A stretch of 64,000 bases of DNA from Symbiodinium kawagutii (GCA_009767595.1 VSDK01016350.1:29169-93168), one strand, 5' to 3'; positions 11,166 to 23,595 are shown, counted from the stretch's first letter. Notes: generated by a model not told the origin, from the sequence alone. Translations and numbers: made by a program.

Positions 11166-14100
11166 TTTCGTAAACTCTATTGTGGTTGAAGGTTCATGAA
11201 GCTTGAACATGATTGACAATCATTGTCGTTGAACATGCCGGATCATCAAGATTGAACACGGTTGACCCTCAATGCTTGATTATGAAGCTTGAATATGCTT
11301 GATAATGATAGTTGAACATGGTTGCTGTTGTGGGTGATGATCACCCGTTGGTTCACGATGAATCATAGCTGTTAAAGCCAACATCCACAGCGGATCCCAC
11401 GACCGAATCTGATCGCTCCCCCCGGCGGCGTCCCTCTCCCGGCGTACCGCATCGTGGACTTCTCAGTCACTGGGTTACCGACCTCGGCTCTGCTGATTGA
11501 CCTGGTGGTTTTCCTGCGATCCACATTGGACTGTCACAGACTTTATTACTCCACACCAAATATACTTCAACTCAGATTTGGCAGTCCAACTACGAAGTCT
11601 ATGTTCAGTGGTTTACAGTTGGCAGTCCAGCAGTATTCGGCTGAACACATTACCCTCATGACTTACAACCGATGGTCTACCCCAAACCTGACTATGCCTT
11701 GTGAACTCCATGGGTGGTCCAACCCGACATGTGAGCGGCTGCTAGCCACATCCAGTTTTGCAAATCATTCCGGAAGATGACTATCATGAGCCATGTTTGG
11801 TGGCTCCCCACGATTGTTTGTGACAGAAAGATATTTTGGGCTCCGCGAGCCCCCGTGCCACTCCGATACGGGCCGGTGCCATCACTGCAAACATGGCCCA
11901 TGGTGTGCCCAGTTCCTCAGTTCTGGACATCCAGCAGGCACTCCACAAATTCTTCCTCAGCCAGCAGCAACACGACGCATGTTCAAGGCACCTCCAGATT
12001 GTCTGGCTGAATCAGCCAGTCATTCATCAAGAATAGACATAAGTAGCCCAACTCATCTTTTCTTATATAACATGAACCGCTGCATGATCTGCATATACAA
12101 AATATAATCACAAATATTTCAAACAACGAATTAAGAAAATGTCTGTGACGACTTCAATTGCGGTGCAAGTGTTACGTTCACCGGTGAGGCACCGATGTTG
12201 GAGCGGTGATGGCAACTGTGGGGCTGGACCCAGGGCACTGCCGGCGAGAAGCCATGTGGATCACATCCGAGTTGATGGCCAAGGTTTTCATCACCTGCCA
12301 TGGTTCGACACTAACACTCACTTAAAAGAGGTGATTCACATGATTTATTGGATATGTATTAAAGATGAAGCACTTGTGGTTATATTATAAGATATGGTTT
12401 ATGGTTAATAAAAATGATTTCATGATGAATCACTGATGGTTAATAAGCATCTGGTCCACAGAAGTGACTCACCATTCAACCATTATTGTTACTTTATCAA
12501 TTAACCATAAAGTGCCATAGGCATCCATAAGCATTTGGTCAACAAGGGTGAATCATTTAGGATGAATGGATCATACCATAGCAGGCTGCTTGTAGTGATA
12601 CGGATTCATAAGGTCAACCAGCAGCTCCTAGTGGTTGACACAAAGCTGGGTCCAAAGGAAAGCTCCAGGTGACGCCAGAAAAGGTCAGTCCTTTGAAGCA
12701 ACGGCATGCATCTTCTATGGCCAGATGGTGGTGATTTTACTTGTTGGCAGAGCCCAACATCTAAGCATTGACAAGGCTATTCCTCAACAAGAACAGCGTC
12801 TGCAGTGGTACAATCTCGGTACAGCTTGACCCATTTGGGCAGTTCCTCTTGTGGTGGGGGCTGACCCTTCAAGTGATCCGTTGTCATGACGTTGCTGCAA
12901 TTCCCAGGATTCCCAAACCAAAAAGACCACGTTGCTGGTCCGTTCCTGTAGGCAGCAGTAGAGAATGGAGATCCCCTGATTTGGGCTTAAACGGGAATCC
13001 TATGGCTTTATAAGGGCAAATGGCTCAAACACCAACTAACATGTCGCCTCCTGCACATGCCGCACTGGCACTCGGCACATTTTGGCCGTCCTGGGCTGGG
13101 CCATGGGTTGAAGACAGATCAATCGCCCCCTCTCGCAAGGTCAAGGTCAGCTCACCGCTTCACTGAGGGATTACAAAGCCCGAGCCCTGCCACAAATAGA
13201 GGTACAGACCGTAGGGATAGCACCCACCCAAGATTAACACGACTAGGCACTAAGGTCGAGGGAGTGATCTTAGGGAGATCTATCAATAGGCGAGGACTAT
13301 TCAGGATGGATATCCAGAACCTCATTGTTTACTTTGGTAAGGAACCCCGATCCACAATTCTACAGGGATTGACAAACTAGGAGGTTGACTAGTCCTCACT
13401 CGACATCCATAGTAAGATATCTCAAAGTCACAAGGAAACAATGAGAAACCTTGAAGCGTAAAAGAAATGTCGTTGGACTTTATGTTTGCTCGTTAGTACG
13501 GCCAGTCAATGTGTTTAATGCACTTTGGGACCCAAATCACAACCACGCGGTCTACTGCTTGTTTTGATATGTGAAACTCGTCACTTGCATGCAGCGTATT
13601 AGCATCACTCGGCAAACTCAGACATGGATCACTTGTAATCAAATATTTTCAATAGGCAGCTGCATTGGAACCCCTCGAGCTTTCATCCGCCAAGCTGCTG
13701 CTGAGCGTTGGACGTATCCTTCAAAAAGCGAATCAAGTCCTTCTCTCTCACGATGCCATCCTCAACGGCACAGCCATGTGTTGGCAAAGCAGGGGGACCA
13801 CTGACCCAAACTACCCACACCTTCACATTCCAACAAAACAAATGGTCTACATTAATCAACCCCATATTGGAATTTCAAGAAACCAATGGTTTAAATTTAC
13901 ATCAACCAAACTAACCTTCTAAACAAAGGTGCCAAAGAATCTGCACCGACTAGCCAATCTTTGCGCCCTGGCTAGTTTTCATTACCAGGGCCGCCTGATC
14001 TTGCTCACAGATATGGAACGTGTTGTTCATACATCACTGCTATGACCACAGCCGCCATGACGTGATGCCCCGTGATGCCGCGGCACTCCAGTGGTGTTGA

Positions 14101-14225
14101 TCTCTTGGAACAGCTCCTTGAGATCGTCGACGTGTCGCTTCCTTGGCACAACTCACATGGGCCTTGAATTCACATAGCAGCTGGGCTTGTTGATCTTCTT
14201 GCATAGCTAAGTAGCTGATGCTTGC

Positions 14226-14276
14226 ATAGCTGATCATAGCTGATCATAGCTGATCATAGCTGATCATAGCTGATCA
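14226..14276. repeat. Five tandem copies of TGATCATAGC
   Basis: A perfect 10-bp tandem repeat (five units). TGATCA is palindromic, so the array is also rich in inverted repeats. Confidence 0.9.
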
Positions 14277-14654
14277 ATGTTCAGGATTCTCAACATGTGA
14301 TCACTGAACAATTGGTATTGACATGTAGTGATCACTGTTTCAAGAAATCCACATCATATTTGCATATCTTTGGCTTTGAAGTTCCAAAGCTACAAAGCTT
14401 TGATTTTATATCACCAGGACAGCAGGTTTCTGAATCTCCACTTTCGCAAACATAAGACTAGAATTCTCCGATGGTGATGGCGTCATTGGTGACAGGTTGA
14501 TGCAGTGGACTCCCACGATTCCAACCCAGAAAAAAAACAGAACCGGGGACCACGGTAGTACACATTTTTGTTCATTTTACTTTGACATTTGCTCATTGAA
14601 AAATTGATCATGTGCATATTTGATCATTGATATTTCATCTTTCTGTATCCACAA

Positions 14655-15250
14655 CTTTGTGGGCCTTTGCCAATCTACTACAATCTGAAAGAAACTAAAG
14701 AAACCAAGAAAACCAAGAAAACAAAAAAAAACAAGAAAACCAAAAAAACAAAAAAACAAAAAAAAAACAAAAAAATTAAAAAACAAAAAAGAAAACAAGA
14801 CTATGGACCCAAGACCCTGTACTACCCATTGGCTTGGTTTTTTTAGTGTTTTTGTTTTTTTTTGTTTTTTGTTGGTTTTCTCAAGGTTTTTGCTACTTTT
14901 CTAAAACTACCAAAAAAAACCTCTAGATTATCAACAAAATACTAACCTTATGCCCCAGGCACTCTGGCACTCTACCTGGAGTTTTTGGCCTCTACAATCT
15001 ATTACAACCTGAAAGAAACCAAAAACAACAAAAAAACAAAAAGAACCAAAAAAACAATAAAAAACAAAAAACAAAAAAACAAAAAAAAAAAAAAAAAAAA
15101 AAAAAAAAACAAGACTATGGACCCAAGACCCTGTACTACCCATTGGCTTGGTTTTTTTTGTGTTTTTGTTTTTTTTGGTTTTTGTTGGTTCTCTCGAGGT
15201 TTTTGCTACTTTTCTAAAACTACCAAAAAACCCTCTAGATTATCAACAAT
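14655..15250. repeat. Two tandem copies of a ~324 bp A-rich/T-rich repeat
   Basis: Each unit has a landmark (ACAATCTGAAAGAAAC or close), an AAACAAAAAAACAA tract, the phrase ACTATGGACCCAAGACCCTG, a GGTTTTTTTG tract and CTTTTCTAAAACTACCAAAA. Landmarks at 14671 and 14995 give the 324 bp period. The A-rich and T-rich arms can pair, so each unit could form a long hairpin. A third copy lies at 18086-18380 and a partial fourth follows. Confidence 0.8.
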
Positions 15251-15522
15251 AAGCAGGTGACAGTGACAGATCTAGCGTATCACTGCTCAAAGAAACGGGG
15301 ACGCCACGGGGTGGCTGCGGTAGGTTTGCAGAGTGAATTTTGTAATTTTGCAGTTTCGTTTATTTGGAATCGTCTGACAACCTGGCATTCCTGCCATTGC
15401 TCAAGAGACTCCTTGGATTCTCAATTGCAATCAATTTGCAGGCCTGCGCTACCCAAACCCCATTCCAAAACATTGTTGCAAGGCACCAGTACGCGTAGAA
15501 GTCTGCGAACTCCGTCAGTCAG

Positions 15523-18088
15523 TCAATAGAAATTGACTTCCCCAAGTTGCATTTTGCCATGCACAGCTGCTGCAAAAGGAAAAACTCTCGAGAACATCAG
15601 TGCTGATCAATGATCAACAACAGTTAATTACGGGTGTAGTCCAAGCAGTGAGACAATTTCGAATGTGACTAGTCGCCGCAACCATACCTTGTGTCTTCAA
15701 CGTCGTACTCTTGCAGTGGCAGACAGCTGCTGTCGCATACTTGACAATATTTTTTTGCTTACCCCGAAAAAATACAATCAAAGATAACTGTTTGTCCCGA
15801 GCACAATATCCAACTCTTTGCTCGTGGAGAGTTGCCACAAACAGGTATCATGTGCATTACGGTGGTGCAGTAGCGAAGATTCACGTGAGCAACAAAAATT
15901 GTCAGTAAGTCTGTCCATCAAGCATGGACGGTCAGTACGTTCAATGCTTTGAGCAGAAAACCCAGCACCAAAGCATTACTTCGAGATCATCAAGTCTTCA
16001 ACAAACCTCGCTGGGATTGCATCAAGTCGTTTGGGAACTGCCGCGCTCACCAAAAGCATTTCTCCCCTGTTAAGCCACAGAACGCTAAATTGCACTGCCA
16101 AACACATTCACGCGTAAGCCTTCGCATTGTGTTTCTTCAACGCAGGGCCTTCCCAAAGACATGAGTTCCACGTCTCGCGACAGAGTTTTTTGAATTTTTC
16201 CGGGCTAGGGCGTTCTTGAGCTGCAGACCATTTTGCGACGCGTCCAACTCACCAACTTCTGGCTGCCTATACAAACCCAACATATTGTACAATACGCTGC
16301 TGCTGCCTCGCAGTCACTGTGCTCGCCTTCACAAAGCGGGTCACGCGACGCCAATTCATGGGGACATCAAAACACTTGAGCCAAACGGGCAAACGCAAAC
16401 CCCCGGTTGGGATTGACAGAACTTGAAGAAAGAAACGCGAAATCCAACACTTGACCAGATCACGCCATCATGCAGAAATTAAACGCCTACAATGCAAACC
16501 AGAGCACCTGGAGAATAAATTTGACAGCAAGAGACGTTGAAGCCAACTCTGAGAGAAAAACATGTCAGGTAATCATAAAGTGATGGGGTTTCAGGAAAGG
16601 TTAACATGTATCGACAAAACACTGTGTTGTGGTTTTGGGCGTGGCCGGCCAAGCTTTTACGCCAACAANNNNNNNNNNNNNNNNNNNNNNNNNNNNNNNN
16701 NNNNNNNNNNNNNNNNNNNNNNNNNNNNNNNNNNNNNNNNNNNNNNNNNNNNNNNNNNNNNNNNNNNNNNNNNNNNNNNNNNNNNNNNNNNNNNNNNNNN
16801 NNNNNNNNNNNNNNNNNNNNNNNNNNNNNNNNNNNNNNNNNNNNNNNNNNNNNNNNNNNNNNNNNNNNNNNNTTTTACACCAACAAGGTTTTGCACCAAC
16901 AAACTTTTACACCAACAAGGTTTTGCGCCAACAAGCTTTTACACCAACAAGGTTTTGCACCAACATGTTGTCATGACTGTTGTAGCCGTGGTAGCCGGCG
17001 GAACCCACAAAGCAGCCACTGACCTCACCACAAAGGCGCTGCAAAAAGCAGGCACGCTCTTTGCGCGCTTCTTGGCCGCTTCTTTACGCTCTTTGCGAGC
17101 TTCGGATGGCACTTGGTCATCCGTTGCAAATCGATCCTGCCAAAAAAACATAATCCAGCCTCGTCGGATAAACGTATCAATCAAGGGGCGCACCGTTCCG
17201 ACAGTGAGCTCCAACGCTCCAAGTCGATCAGCTTCTTGGGTTGCAAACTTAAGCAACCTTTTTTTTGCGCCTTGATGATCTCCTCCTGCAACCTGCGCAT
17301 AAGTTAATTATTAAGTGAGCTGGACTCGTAAGTTTCCAAGATTTGGGGATTCCAAAAACCGCAACGGGAAAGGCTATTGTTCTAAAACGCGGGCTTGAGT
17401 CAAACTTCCCACGTTGATCAGCGGACCATAGATTTACACACGCAACCCTTTCCATGGCCCCACAGAAGTTTTGCCATCTTGACACCGGCGTGGACTACCA
17501 ATCCCACGCGCCCACCAGACCCTTCCTTGGAAGAAAAAAATTCGGGGTAATTACTCAGCTGAGACGTCGCGAAATTCTAGGAGCCGCACGTTGAAGCCAT
17601 GAGAGACACCTGATGAGAAATGCACGTGTCACTTCTGGTGGGAAGGCGCGCAGAAACACACACGCATAAACCTGTCGCATGGATTTGGAACAAACGCAGG
17701 CACGGACAAAGCATTAAGCAGGATGGCTGTAGAAAAAACGCAAAGCAACTGCTGCCCAACATGGCCCTCTTACCTTTGCTTCTCGCAAAACCTGATGATA
17801 TCCAAGAGGATCCCACGTCAACTTGAGCCAAGTCGCGCTTATGCTTTCCCTATCCACAAGCTCACGCGGCATGAACAACTCCCAACTGATTGAAGTTTGC
17901 ATCGCAAGCTGTAAAAAATCTGACCTGTAAACATGTCCACCTAGAACTTCCAGGTATGCTGAATTTTGATCTGCGCGGAAATAACCTGGTTCTACATACC
18001 CGGACTTCAAAAAAACATCTGCGGATCTTTTTTGTGGATTCCTTGGTTTGCCAAGAATTTCTTGGTTTGGCTCATGGGTAAGCGGCAC
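15523..18088 (-). CDS. Tentative multi-exon gene with short introns
   Basis: Minus-strand open blocks join in phase at 18088?-17774, 17726-17672, 17609-17555, 17521-17442, 17285-17029, 16548-16508, 16421-16374, 16266-16144, 16066-15980, 15910-15789, 15726-15688 and 15569-15523 (TGA). Several sites are strong: donors AAAG|GTAAGA, TTTGTG|GTGAGG and CAAG|GTATGG, and acceptors TTTTTTCTACAG, TTTTTCTCTCAG and CCTTTTGCAG. The longest exon (85 codons) has a basic helix, ARKERKEAAKKRAKSV. No family is recognised. Caution: introns of 33-156 nt are far shorter than those of the channel gene here, I chose sites partly to keep the frame open, and one intron contains the second gap. Individual exons may be wrong. 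A tandem-repeat unit abuts the 5' end. Confidence 0.4.
16651..16968. repeat. 16/32-bp minisatellite around the second gap
   Basis: Units TTTTACACCAACAAGG and TTTTGCACCAACAAAC alternate on both sides of the N run, so the gap is almost certainly more of the same array. It would lie in the largest intron of the tentative 15.5-18.1 kb gene. Confidence 0.85.
16669..16872. other. Assembly gap (204 N)
   Basis: N run inside the ACACCAACAAGG minisatellite; the true length is unknown. Confidence 0.98.
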
Positions 18089-18450
18089 TCTGGCACTCTA
18101 CCTGGAGTTTTTGGCCTCTACCAATCTATTACAACCTGAAAGAAACCAAAAAAAAAACTAAAAAAACAACAATAAAAAACAAAAAAACTAAAAAAAAACA
18201 ATAAAAAACAAAAAAACAAAAAAAACAAAAAAACAAAAAAAACAAGACTATGGACCCAAGACCCTGTACTACCCATTGGCTTGGTTTTTTTGTTTTTTTT
18301 GTTTTTTGTTGGTTTTCTCGAGGTTTTGACTACTTTTCTAAAACTACCAAAAAAACCTCTAGATTGTCAACAAAAATACTAACCTTCTGCCCCAGGCACT
18401 CTGGCACTCTACCTGGAATTGGTGTTTTTGTCTTTTTTGTTTTCTCGAGG
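18086..18450. repeat. Third (and partial fourth) copy of the A-rich/T-rich repeat
   Basis: Same landmarks as 14655-15250, beginning GCACTCTGGCACTCTACC. A second partial copy starts near 18396. About 2.8 kb separates it from the tandem pair. Confidence 0.8.
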
Positions 18451-18601
18451 TTTTTGTTACTTTTTCTTCCTTTACCCTCCTCTGTCCCCATTTGTCCCCC
18501 TAGATCCTCCAAATTACATCAATGAGATACATTTGTGTCTAAATAATTGTTTTGGGAATTTGTTGTTTAATGTATAAATGTAAATATATATATAAAAATA
18601 T

Positions 18602-18632
<31 letters not shown>

Positions 18633-18852
18633 AATATATATATATATATTTTTTGTATTCTTTATCAAAATTCTTTGTTTCTCTTAAATTGTAGTAATGC
18701 AATATTGATTTCTTATTTTGATATATTGCTGGCTAAACATTACTATTACAGGAATAGTTCTTCGAAACAAATGAGGAGAACATCTGTAAGAAAAGGATGT
18801 GGTGTTGACAATATTGCTGCAGAATAATTTTGAATTGGATATCAAATATTCT

Positions 18853-19048
18853 GATAGGAAAAAATGATTTTGATATCAAAATAATAACAAAATCCTAATT
18901 CATGGTGGATGATAGCTGCATTACCCAAAATACTTGACACCTTTGTTTTGGATAGGAAAAAATGATTTTGATATCAAAATAATAACAAAATCCTAATTCA
19001 TGGTGGATGATAGCTGCATTACCCAAAATACTTGACACCTTTGTTTTG
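18853..19048. repeat. Exact 98-bp tandem duplication
   Basis: The segment starting GATAGGAAAAAATGATTTTG at 18853 repeats exactly from 18951. The lack of divergence implies a recent event or an assembly artefact. The flanks are AT-rich with no gene. Confidence 0.9.
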
Positions 19049-19489
19049 GAGTATAACCTATTTTTCTGACAGGAATTCTAAATACCAATTACACATTGCC
19101 TTGTGGATTTCACAAGCACAATAATCATATCTTATAACCTAAGTTATGTTGCAACAATGAAAAACAATTACTTTAAAATATATGTGGCATATCTCTTGAA
19201 ATAAGCATTGTATACTACTTACACACTGCATATTTTGCTAGCACACTCTATTCAACCACGTTCTATTAAAGGCAACAACAATTAAATTGTGCATCGGTTG
19301 CAGTACATGTTTGCCAAGATTCTTGTGACGATATGCTGCAGGTTGCATTGAAATTTTCCTTATTTTGGGTTTGAATAGGACAAACAACAACAAGTAATAT
19401 GTTATATTCTAGACAGGAAGAAATATATTTAATTACTTTACTTCGAGTGATCCCCACCATGTCATGTCATCACCGCTTGTTGACTCCAC

Positions 19490-20240
19490 TTTTGTCTGAC
19501 ATTCTCTCCGGCATACCTTCTGACATTCTTTCTGACAAATCTTGTGACATTCTCTCTGGCATACCTTTTGACATTCTTTCTGACATCCTTTCTGGCACAT
19601 CTTCTGACGTTCTTTCTGACAACTTTCTACTCGGACATTCTTTCTGGCAAATCTTTTGACATTCTCTCTGACATATCTTCTGACAATCTTTCTCTTTTGA
19701 CATTCTTTCTGACATATCTTCTGCCAATCTCTCTGACATTCTCTCTGACATATCTTCTGACATTCTTTCTGACATTCTCTCTGACATATCTTTTGCCATT
19801 CTTTCTGACATTCTTTCTGACATATCTTTTGACATTCTCTCTGACATATCTTCTGACATTCTTTCTGGCATGTCTTCTGACATCTCTTCTGACATTCTTC
19901 CTGACATATCTCCTGACATTCTGTTTGACATCTCTTCTGACATTCTTTCTGGCATATCTTCTGACATTCTCTCTGACATACTTATTGGCATATCTTTTGA
20001 CATTCTTTCTGACATGTCTTCTGACATTCTTTCTGACATATCTTCTGACATTCTCTTTGACATTCTTTCCGGCATATCTTCTGACATTCTTTCTGGCATA
20101 TCGTTTGACATTGTTTCTGACCTCTCTTCTGACATTCTTTCTGGCATTCTATCCTGACATCTCTTGTGACATTCTTTCTGTGACATTCTTTCTGACATAT
20201 CTTTTGACAATCTTTCTGTGATCTTTTCTCACATCTTTGA
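19490..20240. repeat. 12/24-bp minisatellite, open in several frames
   Basis: About 750 bp of degenerate GACATTCTTTCT/GACATATCTTCT units. The minus strand reads a 246-codon frame of MSER/MSED/MPER tetrapeptides, and two plus frames are also open (SDILSDIS and LLTFFLTY types). A unit divisible by three without stops is enough to explain this. There is no flanking coding context and no support for a real protein. Confidence 0.85.
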
Positions 20241-20680
20241 GGTCCGGCAGACAGAACTGGCCGCGGATGGTCGTGGTTGAGGTCCGGAAGCCACCGCTGG
20301 CCCCGGATGGTCGTGGTTGAGGCCCGGCAGCCACCACTGGTCGCGCTTGATCGTGGTTGAGGTCCGGCAAGCGGAGGAGGAGAAGAAGGAGAAGGAGGAG
20401 AAGGAGGAGAAGGAGGAAGGAGGAGAAGTCAACTCTGATAAAATCTAACAACCCTCACCTGACAGCCACCACTGGTCGCGCTTGGTCGCGGTTGAGGTCC
20501 GGCAGCCACCAGCAGGCATACATGATCGTGGTTGAGGTCCGGCAGCCACCACTGGTCGCGCTTGGTCGTGGTTGAGGTCCGGCGAGGAGAAGGAGGAGGA
20601 GAAGGAGGAGGAGGCAGGAGGAGGAGGAGGAGGAGGAGAAGTCAACTCTGATAAAATCTAACAACCCTCACCTGACAGGT
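20230..20680. repeat. ~41-bp CCGGCAGCCACCACTGG repeat with GGAGGAGAA tracts
   Basis: Repeats of GTGGTTGAGGTCCGGCAGCC/ACCACTGGTCGCGCTTG are interrupted by two purine tracts (GGA/GAA)n. Each purine tract is followed by GTCAACTCTGATAAAATC, so a compound unit of about 215 bp is itself duplicated (ends at ~20463 and ~20678). Confidence 0.8.
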
Positions 20681-21529
20681 GGGGAAAAAAACATCTTGCA
20701 AGTCTTTAAACATTTGAACTACATATGATTTTTAATTCTAAAGAATATTGCAATACAATACCCTATAAATATTAAGTTACTACATCTTAATACATCTTAT
20801 GATTAAGAACAAACACCACTTTAAATTCACAAAATGTTTTCCCATGATTTCAGAACAATATTACCTCCTTACAATTACAAACAAGCATATTGGCTTAGCG
20901 GCATGTGTCAACTGACACTTAGATAAAGATAGCAAGCTTTACAACATAGTAAAACCAATCAATTGAATTCCATTGTAGTGACTTCATGGTACAGTTAATG
21001 ATGTTTCTATGAATCTTCACATTTCAGTTCACTTCAATGACATTTTGGGGTTTTGAGGCAAACCTGGAGCAGAGTAAATCACCAAAAAAGTGTACTACCA
21101 CAGTCCCCTGCTCTCAAAAAAAAAGCTCTCGTGAGCCACTACTCATGATTATCCTCGATTATTGACCATGATCAACAGTCATGGTATAGCCAATTGATGT
21201 TAGACTTCAATCATAAATAGAATCAATCAACAGTCATTGTATAACCATGATAAAAAAATATTTGGAAATGATCAATCAGTACTACTGCCGTCATTCTTAA
21301 TCAGCCCTTCTCAACGGCTGTCAGCCATTATTTAGCCGCCATTAACCGTTATTAACTCTTTTACTTCCATTCAATTATTAGCGATGATCTGTGATATGTG
21401 CTTATAAAATCTTATAGATATAAATTAGATATCAAATGATTAATACTCTCAAATGATTGATACACATGCATGTTACCTGTAGCACCTTGACTGGTGCTAC
21501 TACCAAGTGCTTCATGTTGACTCCTTCGC

Positions 21530-21586
21530 TTCGTCAAACCTGCCGCCCAGGTGCCGGTCTTCTTCCTCCGACATCAACTGAATTTC
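21530..21586 (-). CDS. Voltage-gated cation channel, exon R (post-S6)
   Basis: Nineteen codons after GCGCAG|GA reading EIQLMSEEEDRHLGGRFDE, the charged helix that follows S6 in this channel family. A GC donor (GACGAA|GC) ends it in phase 0. In family members this helix usually leads into a cytosolic C-terminus, often with EF-hands; I did not find those exons between here and the repeats at 20.7 kb, so the 3' end of the gene is unknown. Confidence 0.7.
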
Positions 21587-22486
21587 CTGCGCAACATTTG
21601 TTGCAAGGGGGAAGTTGGGAGGAAAAACTCGTGAGTTATAGAAATACTTGCTAGACCAATGAGTACCAATGCTACAGTATACTAACACTTGGTAATGTAT
21701 ATATCCATACTTGTGTTCTGTTTTCTGGCTGCAACTCATCGTTGTTATGATACAACTATAATTTGCGAAGATACCCATGAGATCCGATGAGATACCCATG
21801 AGTTGCTAAGATCGTCAAAATTCATCTCAGTCCAAAGGCGTACCAAGCAAAGAAACAACAATGATGATAGGATGGGAGCATGACCAACTCGCTGACGACT
21901 CTGTTGTTGAGATGCCCTGGCTGATCTTGACCCACAGCTTGTGTCTTCAGGCCCCGACAAAGGCGCTCGAATGATTTCATCCAATGCTTCGGAGCAGGTT
22001 TTTGGAGCAGGTTCAAAACCCGGAAAGTAAGAACTTCTTCATTACATCACCGAGGATGTCGGAAAATTATAGGACTGAAAGAAACACATCTGCTGAGATA
22101 GTCAGGGAAGCACTTATCATAATCTACAGTGTTTCGTCACCAAATGAAAGCCAGTAGACCCCCACCAACCCCAACAACGAAAAGGTCCTTCCCATTGTGA
22201 CGTGTGCACTTGGACAGTTGGTGAAGCTAACTAACCCCCCAAGCCTTATGGTTTTCTCGTGTTTTCTCATGTTTTCTCATTGTCATTGTGATTGCCAGCA
22301 TTCGTGTTGCTTGCCATCGTTGCCAGGGTTTCTGGGGCCGGTTTTGATTGGTAATCAGTAGTAATCCTTGGCTGAGTGACATGCCTAACATAGGGGCCAT
22401 GGTCACCCTACCCTGGATGCTTGAGGTCCCCAGTGGTGTTGGAGAACTTTGCCGAACTTCTCCCTGGGAGTTTGTCCCTGGCCCAC

Positions 22487-22528
22487 CTTCTCTTGCACTG
22501 AGGTGGTTGAGATCATGTTCTCGCTGAC
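22487..22528 (-). CDS. Voltage-gated cation channel, exon Q (end of S6)
   Basis: Fourteen codons, VSENMISTTSVQEK, between CAG|GT and GAGAAG|GTGGGC. This is the conserved end of S6 and start of the cytosolic helix (VSENMI motif). It is in phase with the S6 exon at 23190-23099 upstream and exon R downstream. An alternative GA donor two codons earlier is possible. Confidence 0.8.
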
Positions 22529-23098
22529 CTGAAAGCCATGACGGTGGGGCAGCATGGGAGGATGGGCAGCATGGGCAGCATGGGCATCTCAGGTTTGCGC
22601 TTGATCTCGAGAATGCTGAGAACTTTGGCTCAAACAACAATTTGGAATTCAAAAAGATGGGAGTCAAGTGAGCAATCAATCTGGAGAGTTCTATGCAGTG
22701 TACTATCATACGCAAGCAGGTCCTCATGCTATATGTGACATTTTTTCACACCCCTGTTTGCTGCACTCAAGCATGCAAACATATGCAAATAATCTTTCAC
22801 ATGACACAATTTCATGTACTGTGCATTTGTATAACATAATTAAGAGAACACACTTTGAGATAGATTTATTTATATATGACCGATTCTGACGCGTATATGT
22901 TTGTTCTTGCTCACTGCATTCAACTATAAGCATTGTCAAAGACTTCTTGCAAAAACGGTAAACCAGGAGGTCATTACAAGTACTACGTAGTACTTCTAAT
23001 CAACCATGGTCAAACAACCAATCCTGCGCATCCTCCATTCAAGCGTGTAAGCCCCCAACAAGGAAGCCAACAAGCTGCCATAGCCGCAGCCAAGTTGC

Positions 23099-23190
23099 CA
23101 CAGCAGTCAAGATGGAGAGCAGTGTCCATGAGCTGGTCACCATAAAGAAAACAAAGGCAAATTTGAAGGTGGGGATGTTGCTCATGATAC
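23099..23190 (-). CDS. Voltage-gated cation channel, exon P (S6)
   Basis: Thirty codons. KFAFVFFMVTSSWTLLSILT is the hydrophobic S6 helix lining the pore. The acceptor is CCCAG|GT and the donor GCTGTG|GC (non-canonical GC). Phase matches exon O upstream and exon Q downstream. Just 5' of the exon, the first ~19 nt of exon sequence (TATCATGAGCAACATCCCC) are repeated upstream of the acceptor, so a decoy exon start lies in the intron. Confidence 0.85.
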
Positions 23191-23595
23191 CTGGGATCAA
23201 GGTTGCTGACCTGGGGATGTTGCTCATGATACTACAGGAGCGACAGCAACACGGAAGAAAATTGTGCAGCGGGACAAAAACAGCAGTGGCAGTAGCAAGA
23301 CCAACAACAATAGCGACAATAAAACATGTATCAAAAGGCTGCTGGCACGCCACCATCTTAGCAAATAACAGTACATGTCTGACAGCAAGGACAATGCAAC
23401 CAGAAAGTACACATATATAAAATGAAACAACAACAGCATCAGGTCACAGGCGAGCACAGAAGTGCAACTGCAAGCGCACATTGCCCCAACAATCAAATCC
23501 AAACCCAACATGGAACCAGCCAATCAAGCGACCACCGTGAAAACATGGGCAGCACCCCAAACTTGGATAGCAGCTTCATCCTGCAGCCAGGTTGC

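Noticed and set aside
13683-13800. Minus frame with GIVREKDLIRFL, resembling a CBS-domain fragment
   Set aside because: Only about 30 residues, no clear splice sites and no neighbouring domain parts; too weak to annotate.
14226-14276. Possible CRISPR array or operator array
   Set aside because: The 10-bp units are contiguous with no spacers; a simple tandem repeat in a eukaryotic context.
16375-16387. TTTGGCTCAAG on the minus strand, like the 3' end of the dinoflagellate spliced leader
   Set aside because: Only 11 matching bases; the same TTGGCTCAAG word occurs inside another exon-like block at 17824, and it reads as coding sequence. No upstream leader bases match.
19470-20210. 246-codon Met-Ser-Glu-Arg ORF as a gene
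   Set aside because: Explained by a 12-bp minisatellite; other frames are equally open and there is no unique flanking coding sequence.
20149-20664. Ser/Leu-rich ORFs on both strands
   Set aside because: Generated by GGA/GAA purine tracts and a ~41-bp repeat.
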